Of a stretch of DNA of 64,000 nt, positions 33,763 to 43,255 are shown in pieces (the stretch's first letter is position 1; every line of letters starts with the position of its first letter). The notes under the pieces were generated by a model. That model ran no database searches. It was not told where the DNA came from and saw nothing but the letters and a program-made list of their open reading frames with translations. Both the position numbers and the translations under genes were made by a program. This DNA comes from Nocardioides sp. Root122 (GTDB lineage: Bacteria > Actinomycetota > Actinomycetes > Propionibacteriales > Nocardioidaceae): the NCBI RefSeq assembly GCF_001425025.1, contig NZ_LMDE01000015.1, forward strand, positions 62,001 through 126,000, given 5' to 3'.

Positions 33763-35355
33763 ATGACCGAGACCCCTGAGGCACAGCCGGCGGCCAGCGA
33801 CCCCATCTCCGAGGCGGTCGCGCCGGGCTACCGCTTCGAGGGGCCGGCGCTGGAGCTCGGCGGGCTGATGCTCGACGCCGAGCACCTCAGCGACGTCCAC
33901 ATCAAGATCCCGTTGGGCATGCTCAACCGGCACGGCCTGGTCGCCGGTGCCACCGGCACCGGCAAGACCAAGACCCTGCAGCTGCTCGCCGAGCAGCTCA
34001 GCGCGAACGGCGTGCCCGTCTTCGCCGCCGACATCAAGGGCGACCTGTCTGGCCTCAGCGTGCCCGGGCAGGCGAGCGACAAGCTCACCGCCCGTACGGC
34101 GAGCGTCGGCCAGACCTGGACGGCGACCGGCTTCCCGACGGAGTTCTACGCGATCGGCGGCCAGGGCACCGGCGTACCGGTGCGGGTGACGATGACGGCG
34201 TTCGGTCCGACGCTGCTCGCCAAGGTGCTCGGCCTCAACGAGACCCAGGAGTCGTCGCTGGGGCTGGTCTTCTACTACTGCGACCAGAACGGGCTGCCGC
34301 TCCTCGACCTGGCCGACCTGCGCGCGGTGCTGCAGTACCTCACCGGCGACGCGGCGGGGAAGGCCGAGCTCAAGGGCATCGGCGGCCTGTCGCCGCAGAC
34401 CGCCGGCGTGATCCTGCGCGAGCTGATCTCCTTCGAGGCGCAGGGCGCCGACGTGTTCTTCGGCGAGCCGGAGTTCGAGACCAAGGACTTCCTGCGCACG
34501 ACCGACGACGGCCGGGGAGTGATCAGCCTCCTGGAGCTGCCCAACCTGCAGGACCGGCCCGCGCTCTTCTCCACCTTCCTGATGTGGCTGCTCGCGGACC
34601 TCTTCCACGACCTCCCGGAGGAGGGCGACCTCGACAAGCCCAAGCTGGTGTTCTTCTTCGACGAGGCGCACCTGCTCTTCAACGACGCCTCCGACGCCTT
34701 CCTCGACCAGATCGCCCAGACGGTGCGGCTGATCCGCTCCAAGGGGGTGGGCGTCTTCTTCGTGACGCAGTCGCCGACCGACGTCCCCGACGAGGTCCTG
34801 GCCCAGCTCGGCTCGCGCGTCCAGCACCAGCTGCGCGCGCACACGCCCAACGACGCCAAGGCGCTCAAGGCGACCGTGAACACCTACCCCAACAGCGCGT
34901 ACGACGACCTCGGCCAGGTCATCATGTCGCTCGGGATCGGCGAGGCCATCGTCACTGTCATGAACGAGCGCGGCGCCCCGACGCCCGTCGCGTGGACGCG
35001 CCTGCGGGCGCCCGAGTCGCTGATGGACGCCGCCGAGGCGGCGGACATGGAGGCGACCGTCGCGGCGTCCCCGCTGACGAAGAAGTACGCCGAGTCGCTC
35101 GACCGCGAGTCGGCCCGCGAGCTGCTGGCCAAGAAGCTCGAGGAGGGCGCCCGCAAGGCGGCCGAGGACGCGCGCGTCAAGGAGATGGCGCGCGAGCAGA
35201 AGAACGAGCGGGTCACGGAGAAGTCGCGGCAGAAGGCGGAGAAGAAGGAGGACTCGATGGTCGAGACCGTCGTGAAGTCCACCGCCTTCAAGGACTTCAT
35301 GCGCACCGCCGCCCGCGAGATCGCCCGCGGCATGTTCAACTCCGGCCGGCGCTGA
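33763..35355 (+). CDS. HerA-like/DUF853 P-loop ATPase
   Basis: A 530-residue FtsK/HerA-superfamily ATPase. Walker A GATGTGKTK (K68), Walker B LVFFFDEAHLLF, sensor region FVTQSPTDVPDEV. The last ~90 residues are a highly charged Lys/Glu/Arg helical tail (EKSRQKAEKKEDS) ending in ARGMFNSGRR. DUF853 proteins are widespread and poorly characterised, probably DNA-pumping motors. Divergent from the VapB-like gene with 69 bp between starts. The protein has no membrane helix and is unrelated to EccC beyond the common fold. Confidence 0.85.
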   Translation: MTETPEAQPAASDPISEAVAPGYRFEGPALELGGLMLDAEHLSDVHIKIPLGMLNRHGLVAGATGTGKTKTLQLLAEQLSANGVPVFAADIKGDLSGLSVPGQASDKLTARTASVGQTWTATGFPTEFYAIGGQGTGVPVRVTMTAFGPTLLAKVLGLNETQESSLGLVFYYCDQNGLPLLDLADLRAVLQYLTGDAAGKAELKGIGGLSPQTAGVILRELISFEAQGADVFFGEPEFETKDFLRTTDDGRGVISLLELPNLQDRPALFSTFLMWLLADLFHDLPEEGDLDKPKLVFFFDEAHLLFNDASDAFLDQIAQTVRLIRSKGVGVFFVTQSPTDVPDEVLAQLGSRVQHQLRAHTPNDAKALKATVNTYPNSAYDDLGQVIMSLGIGEAIVTVMNERGAPTPVAWTRLRAPESLMDAAEAADMEATVAASPLTKKYAESLDRESARELLAKKLEEGARKAAEDARVKEMAREQKNERVTEKSRQKAEKKEDSMVETVVKSTAFKDFMRTAAREIARGMFNSGRR

Positions 35356-35387
35356 AGCGCCACTCGGATCGCCCCGCCGTCCTCACC

Positions 35388-35418
35388 CCGAGCACGCGCG
35401 AGCGGAGCGAGCGCCATC
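35388..35418. repeat. 31-bp REP-like repeat, right (inverted) copy
   Basis: Exact reverse complement of 28372-28402. Its last base is the first base of the eccC stop codon, so it also marks the end of the eccC gene. Confidence 0.8.
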
Positions 35419-38400
35419 TACATCGTCGGGTCCAGCCAGGCCAGCTGGGCGGTCTCGGTGCCGCGGTCGCGGGTGACCACGCGCGCGCGGCCGGCGGGCG
35501 CGGGCTGCGGGCGCAGGTTGCCGATGAGCACGCCCTCGTCGCGCGGGCCCGAGAGCATCACGCCGGGCATGGCGAGGTCGCGCAGCGACTGGATGACCGG
35601 CTCGTAGAGCGCGCGCGAGGCGCCACCGGTGCGCCTGGCGACCACGACGTGGAGGCCCACGTCGCGGGCCTGCGCCATCAGCGGCTGGAGCGACGACACT
35701 GGTGAGGACTGCTGCGTGGCGACCAGGTCGTAGTCGTCGACCACCACGAACACCTCCGCGCCGGTCCACCACGACCGGTTGCGCAGCTGGTCGGGCGTCA
35801 CGTCCGGGCCCGGGATGCGGCCCTCGAGGTAGGTCGCGATGTCCTTCAGCGTGGGGGTCGCCTGCGTCGCCGACGTCAGGTAGTTGAGGAGGTACTCGTC
35901 GGGCACCTCGCCGAGCAGCGAGCGCCGGTAGTCGACGAGGACGATCTGCGCCTCCTTCGGCGTGCGGGTGCGCATGATCTCGTGGACGTAGGCCCGCAGC
36001 AGCGCGCTCTTGCCCGACTGCCCGTCGCCGAAGACCAGCATGTGCGGCTCGGCGTCGACGTCGAGGCCGATCGGCGCGAGCTCCTTCTCGTTGATGCCGA
36101 GCAGGATCCGCTTCTCCGGCAGCTGCCGGCGCACGGCGTCCTCGCGGATCGCCTCGAGCGTGACCTGCTCGGGCAGGAGGCGGAGCTTGGGTCCCTGCGG
36201 GCCCTTCCACGCCGCGACCACCCGGTCGAGCAGGTCGTCGACGCCGTCACCGAGCGTGTCGGCGTTGCCGTCACCGTCGATGCGGGGCAGGGCACCGAGG
36301 AAGTGCAGCTTGGAGGGAACCAGGCCGCGACCGGGACGGCCGACCGGCACGAGCGCGGCGACCTTGCGGTCGACCTCGGAGTCGAGCGGGTCGCCGAGGC
36401 GGAGCTCGAGCTTGGACCCGAAGACGTCACGCATCGCCGCGCGGAAGTCGGCCCAGCGCGTCGAGGCGGTGACGATGTGGAGGCCGAAGGTCAGGCCGCG
36501 TGCGGCGAGCTGCTGGATCTCCATCTCGAGGTCGTCGAACTCCGCGCGCAGCGTGCTCCAGCCGTCGATGACGAGGAACACGTCGCCCCACCCGTCGTCG
36601 GCGCGACCCTGGGCGCGACGCGTGCGGTAGGTCTCGATCGAGTCGATGCCGTTCTCGCGGAAGTAGGCCTCGCGGCGGTCGACGATGCCCTCGACCTCCG
36701 CCATCACGCGGCGTACGACGTCGGGCTCGGAGCGCGTCGCGACACCCGAGACGTGCGGCAGCCGCGTCATCGGGGCGAAGGCGCCGCCGCCGAAGTCGAG
36801 CACGAAGAACTGCGACTCCAGCGGGGTCGTCACCAGCGCCATGCTCGTCACGATGCTGCGCAGCAGGGTGCTCTTGCCGGAGCGCGGGCCACCGACGACG
36901 GCGACGTGGCCGGCCGCGCCCGTGAGGTTGAGCGTCATCGTGTCGCGGCGCTGCTCGCGCGGCCGGTCGACGGTGCCGAGCGGGATCACCAGGCCGGGCA
37001 CGTTGCGCCACTGCGGCGAGGTGAGGCCGAGGTCGGGGTGCTCGGCGAGGTCGGGCATGAGCTCGTCGAGGGTGTCGGGCACGTCGAGCGGCGGCAGCCA
37101 GACCTGGTGCGCCTCGGGGCCCTTGCCGATCATCCGCTGCACGGCGATGTCGAGCAGCGAGGGCTGCTCGCCCTGCTGCTGCGGCTGCGGCGTCGCGACC
37201 TCGGCACTGTCGTCGGTGACCGTCTCGAGCGACTGCACCTCCGAGATGGTGAACGGCAGGATGCCGCGGATCGCGCCGCCCTCGTCGCGGGTGACGCGGG
37301 CGCGGCTCGACGGGGGGCCGGAGACGTACGCCGCCTTGAAGCGCAGCAGCGTCGACTGGTCGGGCTTGAGGTAGCCCAGGCCGGGGACAGCAGGCAGCTC
37401 GTAGGCGTCCGGCACGCCGAGCACGGCGCGGGACTCGCCGGCCGAGAAGGTGCGGAGGCCGACGCGGTAGGACAGGTGCGACTCCAGGCCGCGCAGGCGG
37501 CCCTCCTCCAGGCGCTGCGAGGCGAGCAGGAGGTGCAGGCCGAGGGAGCGGCCGAGGCGGCCGATGGCGACGAAGAGGTCGATGAACTCGGGCTTGGCCG
37601 AGAGCATCTCGGAGAACTCGTCGACGACGATGAACAGCGACGGCATCGGCTCGAGCGGCTCACCGTTGGCGCGGGCCTTCTCGTAGTCACGGACCGACGC
37701 GTAGTTGCCGGCGTCGCGCAGCAGCTCCTGGCGTCGCGTCATCTCGCCGGAGAGCGCGTCCTGCATGCGGTCGACGAGGGTGAGCTCGTTGGCGAGGTTG
37801 GTGATGACCGCCGACACGTGCGGCATGTCGGCCATGCCGGCGAACGTCGCACCACCCTTGAAGTCGACGAGCACGAGGTTGAGCTGCTCGGAGGAGTGGG
37901 TCATCGTCAGGCCGAGCACCAGCGTCCGCAGGAACTCCGACTTGCCGGAACCGGTCGCGCCGATCACCAGGCCGTGGGGGCCCATGCCCTGCTGGGCGGA
38001 CTCTTTGATGTCGAGGTGGATCAGGCCGCCGGAGTCGCCGATGCCGATCGGCACGCGCAGCCGGTCGCGGGCCGGGCGCGGGCGCCAGGCCGTGCCCGGG
38101 TCGTAGGCGAAGATGTCGCCGAGGCCGAGCAGGTCCATGTGGTCGGGCGTCGTCGAGGTGATGTCGACCGTGCCGCCGGCGGAGGACGCCTCGGCGCTCG
38201 CGGTCTTCAGCGGCGCGATGCGACGGGCGTACGCCTCGGCGGTCGCGATGTCGCACTGGTCGGCCAGCGCCTTGACGGGCTCGCCGCGCAGCCGAAGCGC
38301 GCGGACCGGGCGCTTGCCGAGCTCGTCGGGCCCGTCGACGAACTCCAGCCGCAGGCGGGTGGAGTCCTCGAGCTCGTCCCAGCGGGCCGGGAGGTCGAGC

Positions 38401-39422
38401 AGTGTCACGCCGTGCAGGCCGTCGGGCGGCACGATGTGGTTGCCGGGCGGCAGGTGCCCGCCATCGATCACCAGCAGGATGTGCGGGGTCGCAGGGCGCT
38501 CGTCGGCGCCGAAGCGCGGCCGGTCGCTGAGGTCGGGCGGGAGCAGGTTGCCCAGGTCGTCGAGCGAGGTGGCGACCATGCGCATCGGGCCGACCGCGTC
38601 CGCCTCGCGGGCGCTCTGGGCGTGGGGGAGCCACTTGACCCAGTCCCAGTGGGTGAGGTTCTGCTCCGAGCTGAGCACCGCGACGATCAGCTGGTCGGGG
38701 TTCTGGAAGGCCGTGGCCGAGCAGATCATCGCCCGCGCGGTCGAGCGCACCTCCTCAGCGTCGCCGCACAGCTCGATGCGGTCGAAGGCGCGCAGGTCGA
38801 TCGATGCCGGCAGGTTCGGCTGGAGGCGGTGCACCACGAGCAGCCGGTGCAGCGCGGACGCGGCCGCCGGGTCGACCTGGTCGACCGGCGCGCTCTCCGG
38901 CGGCACGAGCTCCAGCGACAGCGGCTGCGAGCACAGGCCGTAGCGGACGTGGAGGAAGTTGTCGTCGGAGGCGGCGTGCTCCCACAGGCGGGTGCGGTCC
39001 TCGGCGAGCGCGGGCAGCGCCGAGGGCTCGGGGTGGTGCCAGTTCAGCGCCCGTCGCTGCTGGTCGGCGGCCTCGCGGGCGACCTTGCGGATGTTGCTGA
39101 GGTAGCGGAGGTACTCGGTGCGCGAGCCGGTGACCTGCTGGGCGCGCTGCTTCCGTTGGCGGTCGATCTGCACGACGATGAAGCCGAGGGTGGCGAAGAG
39201 GAACATGCCGGCCGCGAGGAAGCTGCGACCGCGGTTGGACCCGCCGCCCATCGTGGCCACGAGCACGATCGAGCCGAGGCTGCCCAGCATCGGGATGGCG
39301 TTCATCAGCACGCCGCCGGCGCCCTCGCCCTCCTGGAGCTCCGGCGGAGGCTGCAGGACGATCTGCCCACCCGGCATCTCGGGTTCGTCGAGCCGCTGCC
39401 CGCCCCGCAGTGTCGTGCTCAC
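35418..39422 (-). CDS. eccC: Type VII secretion FtsK/SpoIIIE ATPase EccC (single-chain, three ATPase domains)
   Basis: A 1334-residue motor of the type VII (ESX) apparatus. Two N-terminal membrane helices (about residues 40-85) anchor it. Three FtsK-type ATPase domains follow, with Walker A GATGSGKS (K494), GGPRSGKS (K850) and GDGQSGKS (K1138) and matching acidic Walker B strands (FIVVDEF, FLVIDGW, VFVVVDDY). It recognises WXG100 substrates and drives export. CCa and CCb are fused here, unlike M. tuberculosis ESX-1. The chosen start is GTG 39422; the frame stays open another 434 codons upstream but only antisense to the EccD-like gene. Divergent from the rest of the apparatus with 120 bp shared. 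A REP-like repeat ends at its stop. Confidence 0.95.
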   Translation of the reverse strand: MSTTLRGGQRLDEPEMPGGQIVLQPPPELQEGEGAGGVLMNAIPMLGSLGSIVLVATMGGGSNRGRSFLAAGMFLFATLGFIVVQIDRQRKQRAQQVTGSRTEYLRYLSNIRKVAREAADQQRRALNWHHPEPSALPALAEDRTRLWEHAASDDNFLHVRYGLCSQPLSLELVPPESAPVDQVDPAAASALHRLLVVHRLQPNLPASIDLRAFDRIELCGDAEEVRSTARAMICSATAFQNPDQLIVAVLSSEQNLTHWDWVKWLPHAQSAREADAVGPMRMVATSLDDLGNLLPPDLSDRPRFGADERPATPHILLVIDGGHLPPGNHIVPPDGLHGVTLLDLPARWDELEDSTRLRLEFVDGPDELGKRPVRALRLRGEPVKALADQCDIATAEAYARRIAPLKTASAEASSAGGTVDITSTTPDHMDLLGLGDIFAYDPGTAWRPRPARDRLRVPIGIGDSGGLIHLDIKESAQQGMGPHGLVIGATGSGKSEFLRTLVLGLTMTHSSEQLNLVLVDFKGGATFAGMADMPHVSAVITNLANELTLVDRMQDALSGEMTRRQELLRDAGNYASVRDYEKARANGEPLEPMPSLFIVVDEFSEMLSAKPEFIDLFVAIGRLGRSLGLHLLLASQRLEEGRLRGLESHLSYRVGLRTFSAGESRAVLGVPDAYELPAVPGLGYLKPDQSTLLRFKAAYVSGPPSSRARVTRDEGGAIRGILPFTISEVQSLETVTDDSAEVATPQPQQQGEQPSLLDIAVQRMIGKGPEAHQVWLPPLDVPDTLDELMPDLAEHPDLGLTSPQWRNVPGLVIPLGTVDRPREQRRDTMTLNLTGAAGHVAVVGGPRSGKSTLLRSIVTSMALVTTPLESQFFVLDFGGGAFAPMTRLPHVSGVATRSEPDVVRRVMAEVEGIVDRREAYFRENGIDSIETYRTRRAQGRADDGWGDVFLVIDGWSTLRAEFDDLEMEIQQLAARGLTFGLHIVTASTRWADFRAAMRDVFGSKLELRLGDPLDSEVDRKVAALVPVGRPGRGLVPSKLHFLGALPRIDGDGNADTLGDGVDDLLDRVVAAWKGPQGPKLRLLPEQVTLEAIREDAVRRQLPEKRILLGINEKELAPIGLDVDAEPHMLVFGDGQSGKSALLRAYVHEIMRTRTPKEAQIVLVDYRRSLLGEVPDEYLLNYLTSATQATPTLKDIATYLEGRIPGPDVTPDQLRNRSWWTGAEVFVVVDDYDLVATQQSSPVSSLQPLMAQARDVGLHVVVARRTGGASRALYEPVIQSLRDLAMPGVMLSGPRDEGVLIGNLRPQPAPAGRARVVTRDRGTETAQLAWLDPTM

Positions 39423-39542
39423 GCATCCCCCGTTGCCTCGCCCGATGAAGTCGCGATGATGATAGGTGCGCTCCCGTGAGGTCGCACCTGCGACTACTCT
39501 CCAGCGGAGAAAGCGCCCGCCCGGTGCACGAAGGGGGAATCC

Positions 39543-40922
39543 GTGTCGGACGTCGCGATGCCCAGCCCCGCTGGCGCGACCATCGCCGTGAGCGTGCACG
39601 GCCCTGCCGGCGTGCTCGACCTCGTCGTGCCGACCGGCGCCACGTCCGTCGACGTCGCCCGCGAGTACGCCAAGCAGGCCGCGGACGTCGGCGAGGCCGT
39701 CGCGATCCCGCTGCTGCAGACCGCGCTGGGCGAGCGCCTCAGCGCGGCCGTCCCGCTGGGAGAGGCCGGCATCCAGGCCGGCGACGTCCTGGTGGCGACG
39801 TCGGGCGTCCACCGCCCCCGCAAGCAGACGCTGCGCGAGGCCGCCAAGAACGCCCCCGAGAGCCCGGCGCTCGCCTCCATGATCGCCACGGTCGCCGCGC
39901 TCGTCGCCGTCCTCGCCGGGTGGTACGCCGCTCGCGCGGGCGAGGACACGGTCCGCACCGTTGCGGTCGGGGTGCTGCTCGCGTGTGCACTCGTCGGCGT
40001 GCTGCCGGTGGGGCGGCACGCCCGCCAGCGGGCCGCAGCCGCACCCGCCTTCGCCGCCGCGGCCGCCTTCGCCGCGGTCTACGAGCCCGGCGCGCACCTG
40101 CTCCCGGCGATCCTGGGCTCCGCCGCGATCGCCGCTGCGGTCGTCGCCGGCATCGGCCGCGCGCTGTCCCCGGGCGCCGACGAGGTCAGCACCGTGTGGA
40201 TCGTGAGCGGCCTGACCGTCTTCACGTGCTGCGCGCTGACCGCGCTGCTGGGGTGGGACGCGCGGGTCTCGTGGACCCTCCTGGTGTTCTTGTCGATGAT
40301 GGCCGCCCGGTTCGCGCCGTCGCTCGCCGTCGACGTTCCCGACGAGGCCCTCCTCGACCTCGACCGGCTCGCGGTCACGGCCTGGTCCGCGCGCGACAGC
40401 CACCGTCGCGGCCGCCGGGGCCGGATCGTCGTCGCCGCCGATGCGATGGAGCGCCTCGTGCACCGGGCCTCGCGCCTCGTCACCGGGGCCGCCGTGGCGA
40501 TCCTGGTGACGGTCGTGGTCGCCAGCCCGCTCCTCCTGCACGCGGCCCGGATCGACCTCGACCGCATCGGGGCCCGCTGCCTGGTCCTCTTCGCCGGCTG
40601 CTCGCTGCTCCTCGCCGCCCGCTCCTACCGCCACGCCGCGGCCCGCGCGCTGCTGCGTCTCGCCGGCCTCGGTGCGCTCACCGCGCTGGCCGTGCACCTC
40701 GTCGCCGGCCCGGGTGCGGGGCACCTCGACACCTTCTTCTATGCCGTCGTCGGCCTCGGGGTCGTCGCGCTGGGCGCGGCGGTGGCCACCGGTCGTGGGT
40801 GGCGCTCGGTCTGGTGGGCCCGCCGGGCGGAGGTCGCGGAGTCGATGTGCGGCAGCTTCGCCTTCGCCTCGGCCGTGGTCGCGGCCGGGCTCTTCCGCAG
40901 GTTGTGGGAATTGACCTCGTGA
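39543..40922 (+). CDS. EccD-like type VII secretion membrane channel subunit (first paralogue)
   Basis: A 459-residue protein. Residues ~10-95 form a ubiquitin-like (YukD/EccD) domain (IAVSVHGPAGVLDLVVPTGA), followed by about 11 membrane helices from residue ~115. This is the EccD layout. A second EccD gene lies 950 bp downstream, so two distinct channel-type subunits are made. The start is GTG 39543, preceded by AAGGGGG. It heads the plus-strand part of the locus. Confidence 0.85.
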   Translation: MSDVAMPSPAGATIAVSVHGPAGVLDLVVPTGATSVDVAREYAKQAADVGEAVAIPLLQTALGERLSAAVPLGEAGIQAGDVLVATSGVHRPRKQTLREAAKNAPESPALASMIATVAALVAVLAGWYAARAGEDTVRTVAVGVLLACALVGVLPVGRHARQRAAAAPAFAAAAAFAAVYEPGAHLLPAILGSAAIAAAVVAGIGRALSPGADEVSTVWIVSGLTVFTCCALTALLGWDARVSWTLLVFLSMMAARFAPSLAVDVPDEALLDLDRLAVTAWSARDSHRRGRRGRIVVAADAMERLVHRASRLVTGAAVAILVTVVVASPLLLHAARIDLDRIGARCLVLFAGCSLLLAARSYRHAAARALLRLAGLGALTALAVHLVAGPGAGHLDTFFYAVVGLGVVALGAAVATGRGWRSVWWARRAEVAESMCGSFAFASAVVAAGLFRRLWELTS

Positions 40923-41060
40923 GGTTTAGCCCCGGATCGCCCGGGTAGATGCCACGTCAGCACGGGGGGTCGGGACGTCTCCCCGAGCACCGGATCACCA
41001 TCCAGCACCACCACATCGAGTAACTCGGTCGGTTCGGCCGCCGAGGGAGAAGGATCTTTC

Positions 41061-41372
41061 ATGAGCGACATGTACGGCCAGACAGAGAAGGCCCTCTCCA
41101 AGGGCGCCGACTTCGTCGACCAGGCCCGCGGTGACGTCAAGAACAAGTGCGGCGTCCTCTCCGGCAACATCCAGACGATGATGGGTGGATGGGGCGGCCA
41201 GGGTGCCACCGCGTTCAACAACCTCATGATCGCGTGGAACGAGAAGCAGGAGACCATCCTCAAGGCCCTCGACCAGCTCTCGGCCTCGATGAAGGAGACG
41301 GAGCGCGACAACGTCTCGACCGACGAGAACCAGTCCGCCACCCACGCCAACCTCCAGGGCCGTCTCGGCTGA
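41061..41372 (+). CDS. WXG100-family protein (ESAT-6-like)
   Basis: A 103-residue helical hairpin with the motif MGGWGGQGATAFNNL (W-G-G) near residue 45. Probably an Esx-type secreted protein that dimerises with the next gene product. GAAGGA lies upstream of the ATG, and the 138-bp leader has a -10-like GGTAGAT, which suggests its own promoter and high expression. Confidence 0.92.
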   Translation: MSDMYGQTEKALSKGADFVDQARGDVKNKCGVLSGNIQTMMGGWGGQGATAFNNLMIAWNEKQETILKALDQLSASMKETERDNVSTDENQSATHANLQGRLG

Positions 41373-41406
41373 CGCCGACACCTGACTTCAGATCTAGGAG
41401 ATCGAC

Positions 41407-41697
41407 ATGACTTTCGACGGAATCAAGGTCCAGCACGGCCACCTCGACGCCGGTGCGGCCGACGTGATGAAGGCCGCCAAGGACATCGAGGCCCGCCTCG
41501 ACCAGCTCGAGAACGAGCTCAACCCCCTCAAGTCGGACTGGAACGGTAACGCCAAGATGGCCTACGACCAGGCCAAGGCGAAGTGGGACCAGGCCATGTC
41601 CGAGATGACCCTGCTGCTCCAGCAGGCCAGCCAGGGTGTCGACGCGTCCAACGCCGAGTACAAGGCTGCCGACGCTCGCGGTGCCAACCGCTTCTGA
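41407..41697 (+). CDS. WXG100-family protein (CFP-10-like)
   Basis: A 96-residue protein. The turn is SDWNGNAKMAYDQAKAKW (W-N-G) near residue 46. The pair with the preceding WXG100 protein is 34 bp apart with AGGAG before the ATG. The two are expected to form a four-helix bundle exported by EccC. The Tyr in NAEYKAAD near the C terminus could belong to a YxxxD-type export signal. A strong terminator follows. Confidence 0.92.
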   Translation: MTFDGIKVQHGHLDAGAADVMKAAKDIEARLDQLENELNPLKSDWNGNAKMAYDQAKAKWDQAMSEMTLLLQQASQGVDASNAEYKAADARGANRF

Positions 41698-41715
41698 GCG
41701 CAACACCGGCTCTTC

Positions 41716-41749
41716 GAGGCCGGTCGTCCCTCCGGGGACGGCCGGCCTC
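41716..41749 (+). terminator. Strong hairpin after the WXG100 pair
   Basis: A 15-bp stem (one T-G pair) with a TCCG loop, 18 bp after the stop. It could end most transcription so that the Esx pair is made in excess over the downstream membrane parts. Confidence 0.75.
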
Positions 41750-41868
41750 GGCCGTGTCCGGGGTCGCTCCGCGTCCGCGGACCGGCTCGACGTCGCCTAG
41801 GCTGCACCCGTTCGTCGACCGGGCTGCCCGGGCCGGCGCAGTGGAAGCACGATCAGGGGGAAACGCCA

Positions 41869-43251
41869 ATGAGTCAGGGGTCCTCGGTTGCCTCGGGCCT
41901 GGTCCGGGTGACCATCGCCTCGGGGTCGCGACGGGTCGATCTGGTCCTGCCGGGCTCGATCCCGGTCGCCGAGCTCGTGCCCGAGCTCGCACGATCGGTC
42001 GGCCTGCTCGACGCCTCCACGGTCTACGGCGGCTACCGCCTGGTGACGCAGGAGGGGCGGGTCCTGGCCAACGACGCCGGACTGACGATGCAGGGCATCG
42101 AGGACGGCGGCCTGCTCACCGTGAGTGCCGGCGTCGACGACCCGGCCCCGCGGGTCTACGACGACGTGGTCGAGGCGATGGCCGACGTCGTCGAGAACGA
42201 GCTCAAGCCGTGGGAGCCCGCAGCCGGTCGGCGTACAGCACTGGGCGCGGGCAGCATCCTGCTCGGCCTCGGCGCGCTCGCGCTGCTCCTCCAGGGCGAG
42301 AGCGTGCTCGGCGGTGTGGCCGCCGCGGTCATCGCGGGCCTGCTCGTCGTGGGCGGCATCGTGCTGGCCCGGGCACAGCGCGAGCCGGAGGCCGGCGTGG
42401 TCGTGTCGCTGCTCGGCGCCCTCTACGCCGCCGTCGCCGGCCTGCTGCTCGCTCCGGGTGACCTGCCCGCGTGGGGCTGGCCGCTCGACGACGCCTTCTT
42501 CGCCGACCCGCTGCTCTTCGCCGGCCTGGGTGTCCTGGCCGCCGGCCTGGTCGCCGTGGTCGGCCTGCAGGAGGGCCGCCCGCTGGTGATCCCCGCGATC
42601 GTGGTCGGTGCGGTGCTCGTGGCCAGCTCGGTGCTGATCCGCGTCGCCTCGCTCGAGCCGGGCGTCGTCTTCACCGTGCTGATGACCCTCGTGGTGCTCG
42701 CCGGCAGCATCTTCCCGTGGCTGGCGCTCGGCGTCACCGGGACCAAGGTCGACCAGCTCTACTCCCTGCACGACATCACCGCCGACCCCGAGGACATCGA
42801 CCCCGACGAGGTGGCCGACGACGCCCGGGTCGGCCACGAGATCCTGCTGGCCGTCTCGGCCACCGTCGGCACGCTGCTGGTGTTCTTCGCCCCGTTCGCC
42901 GTGGACCGGGGCGTGTTCGGCACGGTGCTCGCAGGCGTCTGCTGCCTCGCGGTCATGTTCCGCACCCGCCAGTACCGCACCGGTGCCGAGGTGCTGGCCG
43001 GCCTCGCTTCCGGCATCCTCGGCCTGGTCTCCGTGGCCGTCTCGATGCTGCTCATCCACGACGGCTGGCGAGCCGGTGCGGCGATCGGCCTCGCCGGCGT
43101 CGGCGCCGTGCTCCTGGCGCTGACCCTGGTGCCGGCCTCGGCATCGGTCCGGCGCGGCCGGATGGGTGACATCGTCGAGACCGTCACCCTGATCGCGCTC
43201 CTGCCGCTGATGGTGCTCGCGGCCGGCTTCGTCTCGGCCGTGGCGGGCTGA
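41869..43251 (+). CDS. eccD: Type VII secretion channel subunit EccD
   Basis: A 460-residue protein with an N-terminal ubiquitin-like domain (VRVTIASGSRRVDLVLPG, ~10-90) and about 11 membrane helices from residue ~120. EccD dimers form the membrane vestibule of ESX complexes. This copy is directly followed by eccB (4 bp gap) and mycP, as in known loci, so it is taken as the EccD proper. Shares layout but limited sequence with the first EccD-like protein. Confidence 0.9.
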   Translation: MSQGSSVASGLVRVTIASGSRRVDLVLPGSIPVAELVPELARSVGLLDASTVYGGYRLVTQEGRVLANDAGLTMQGIEDGGLLTVSAGVDDPAPRVYDDVVEAMADVVENELKPWEPAAGRRTALGAGSILLGLGALALLLQGESVLGGVAAAVIAGLLVVGGIVLARAQREPEAGVVVSLLGALYAAVAGLLLAPGDLPAWGWPLDDAFFADPLLFAGLGVLAAGLVAVVGLQEGRPLVIPAIVVGAVLVASSVLIRVASLEPGVVFTVLMTLVVLAGSIFPWLALGVTGTKVDQLYSLHDITADPEDIDPDEVADDARVGHEILLAVSATVGTLLVFFAPFAVDRGVFGTVLAGVCCLAVMFRTRQYRTGAEVLAGLASGILGLVSVAVSMLLIHDGWRAGAAIGLAGVGAVLLALTLVPASASVRRGRMGDIVETVTLIALLPLMVLAAGFVSAVAG

Positions 43252-43255
43252 GCCC

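Noticed and set aside
35982..39479. 1165-codon plus-strand open frame across eccC
   Set aside because: Shadow frame caused by high GC; Arg/Gly/Glu-biased composition and no recognisable domain.
39423..40724. 434-codon extension of the eccC frame
   Set aside because: Antisense of the EccD-like gene, low-complexity His/Arg/Gly sequence with no domain; GTG 39422 begins the known EccC N terminus.
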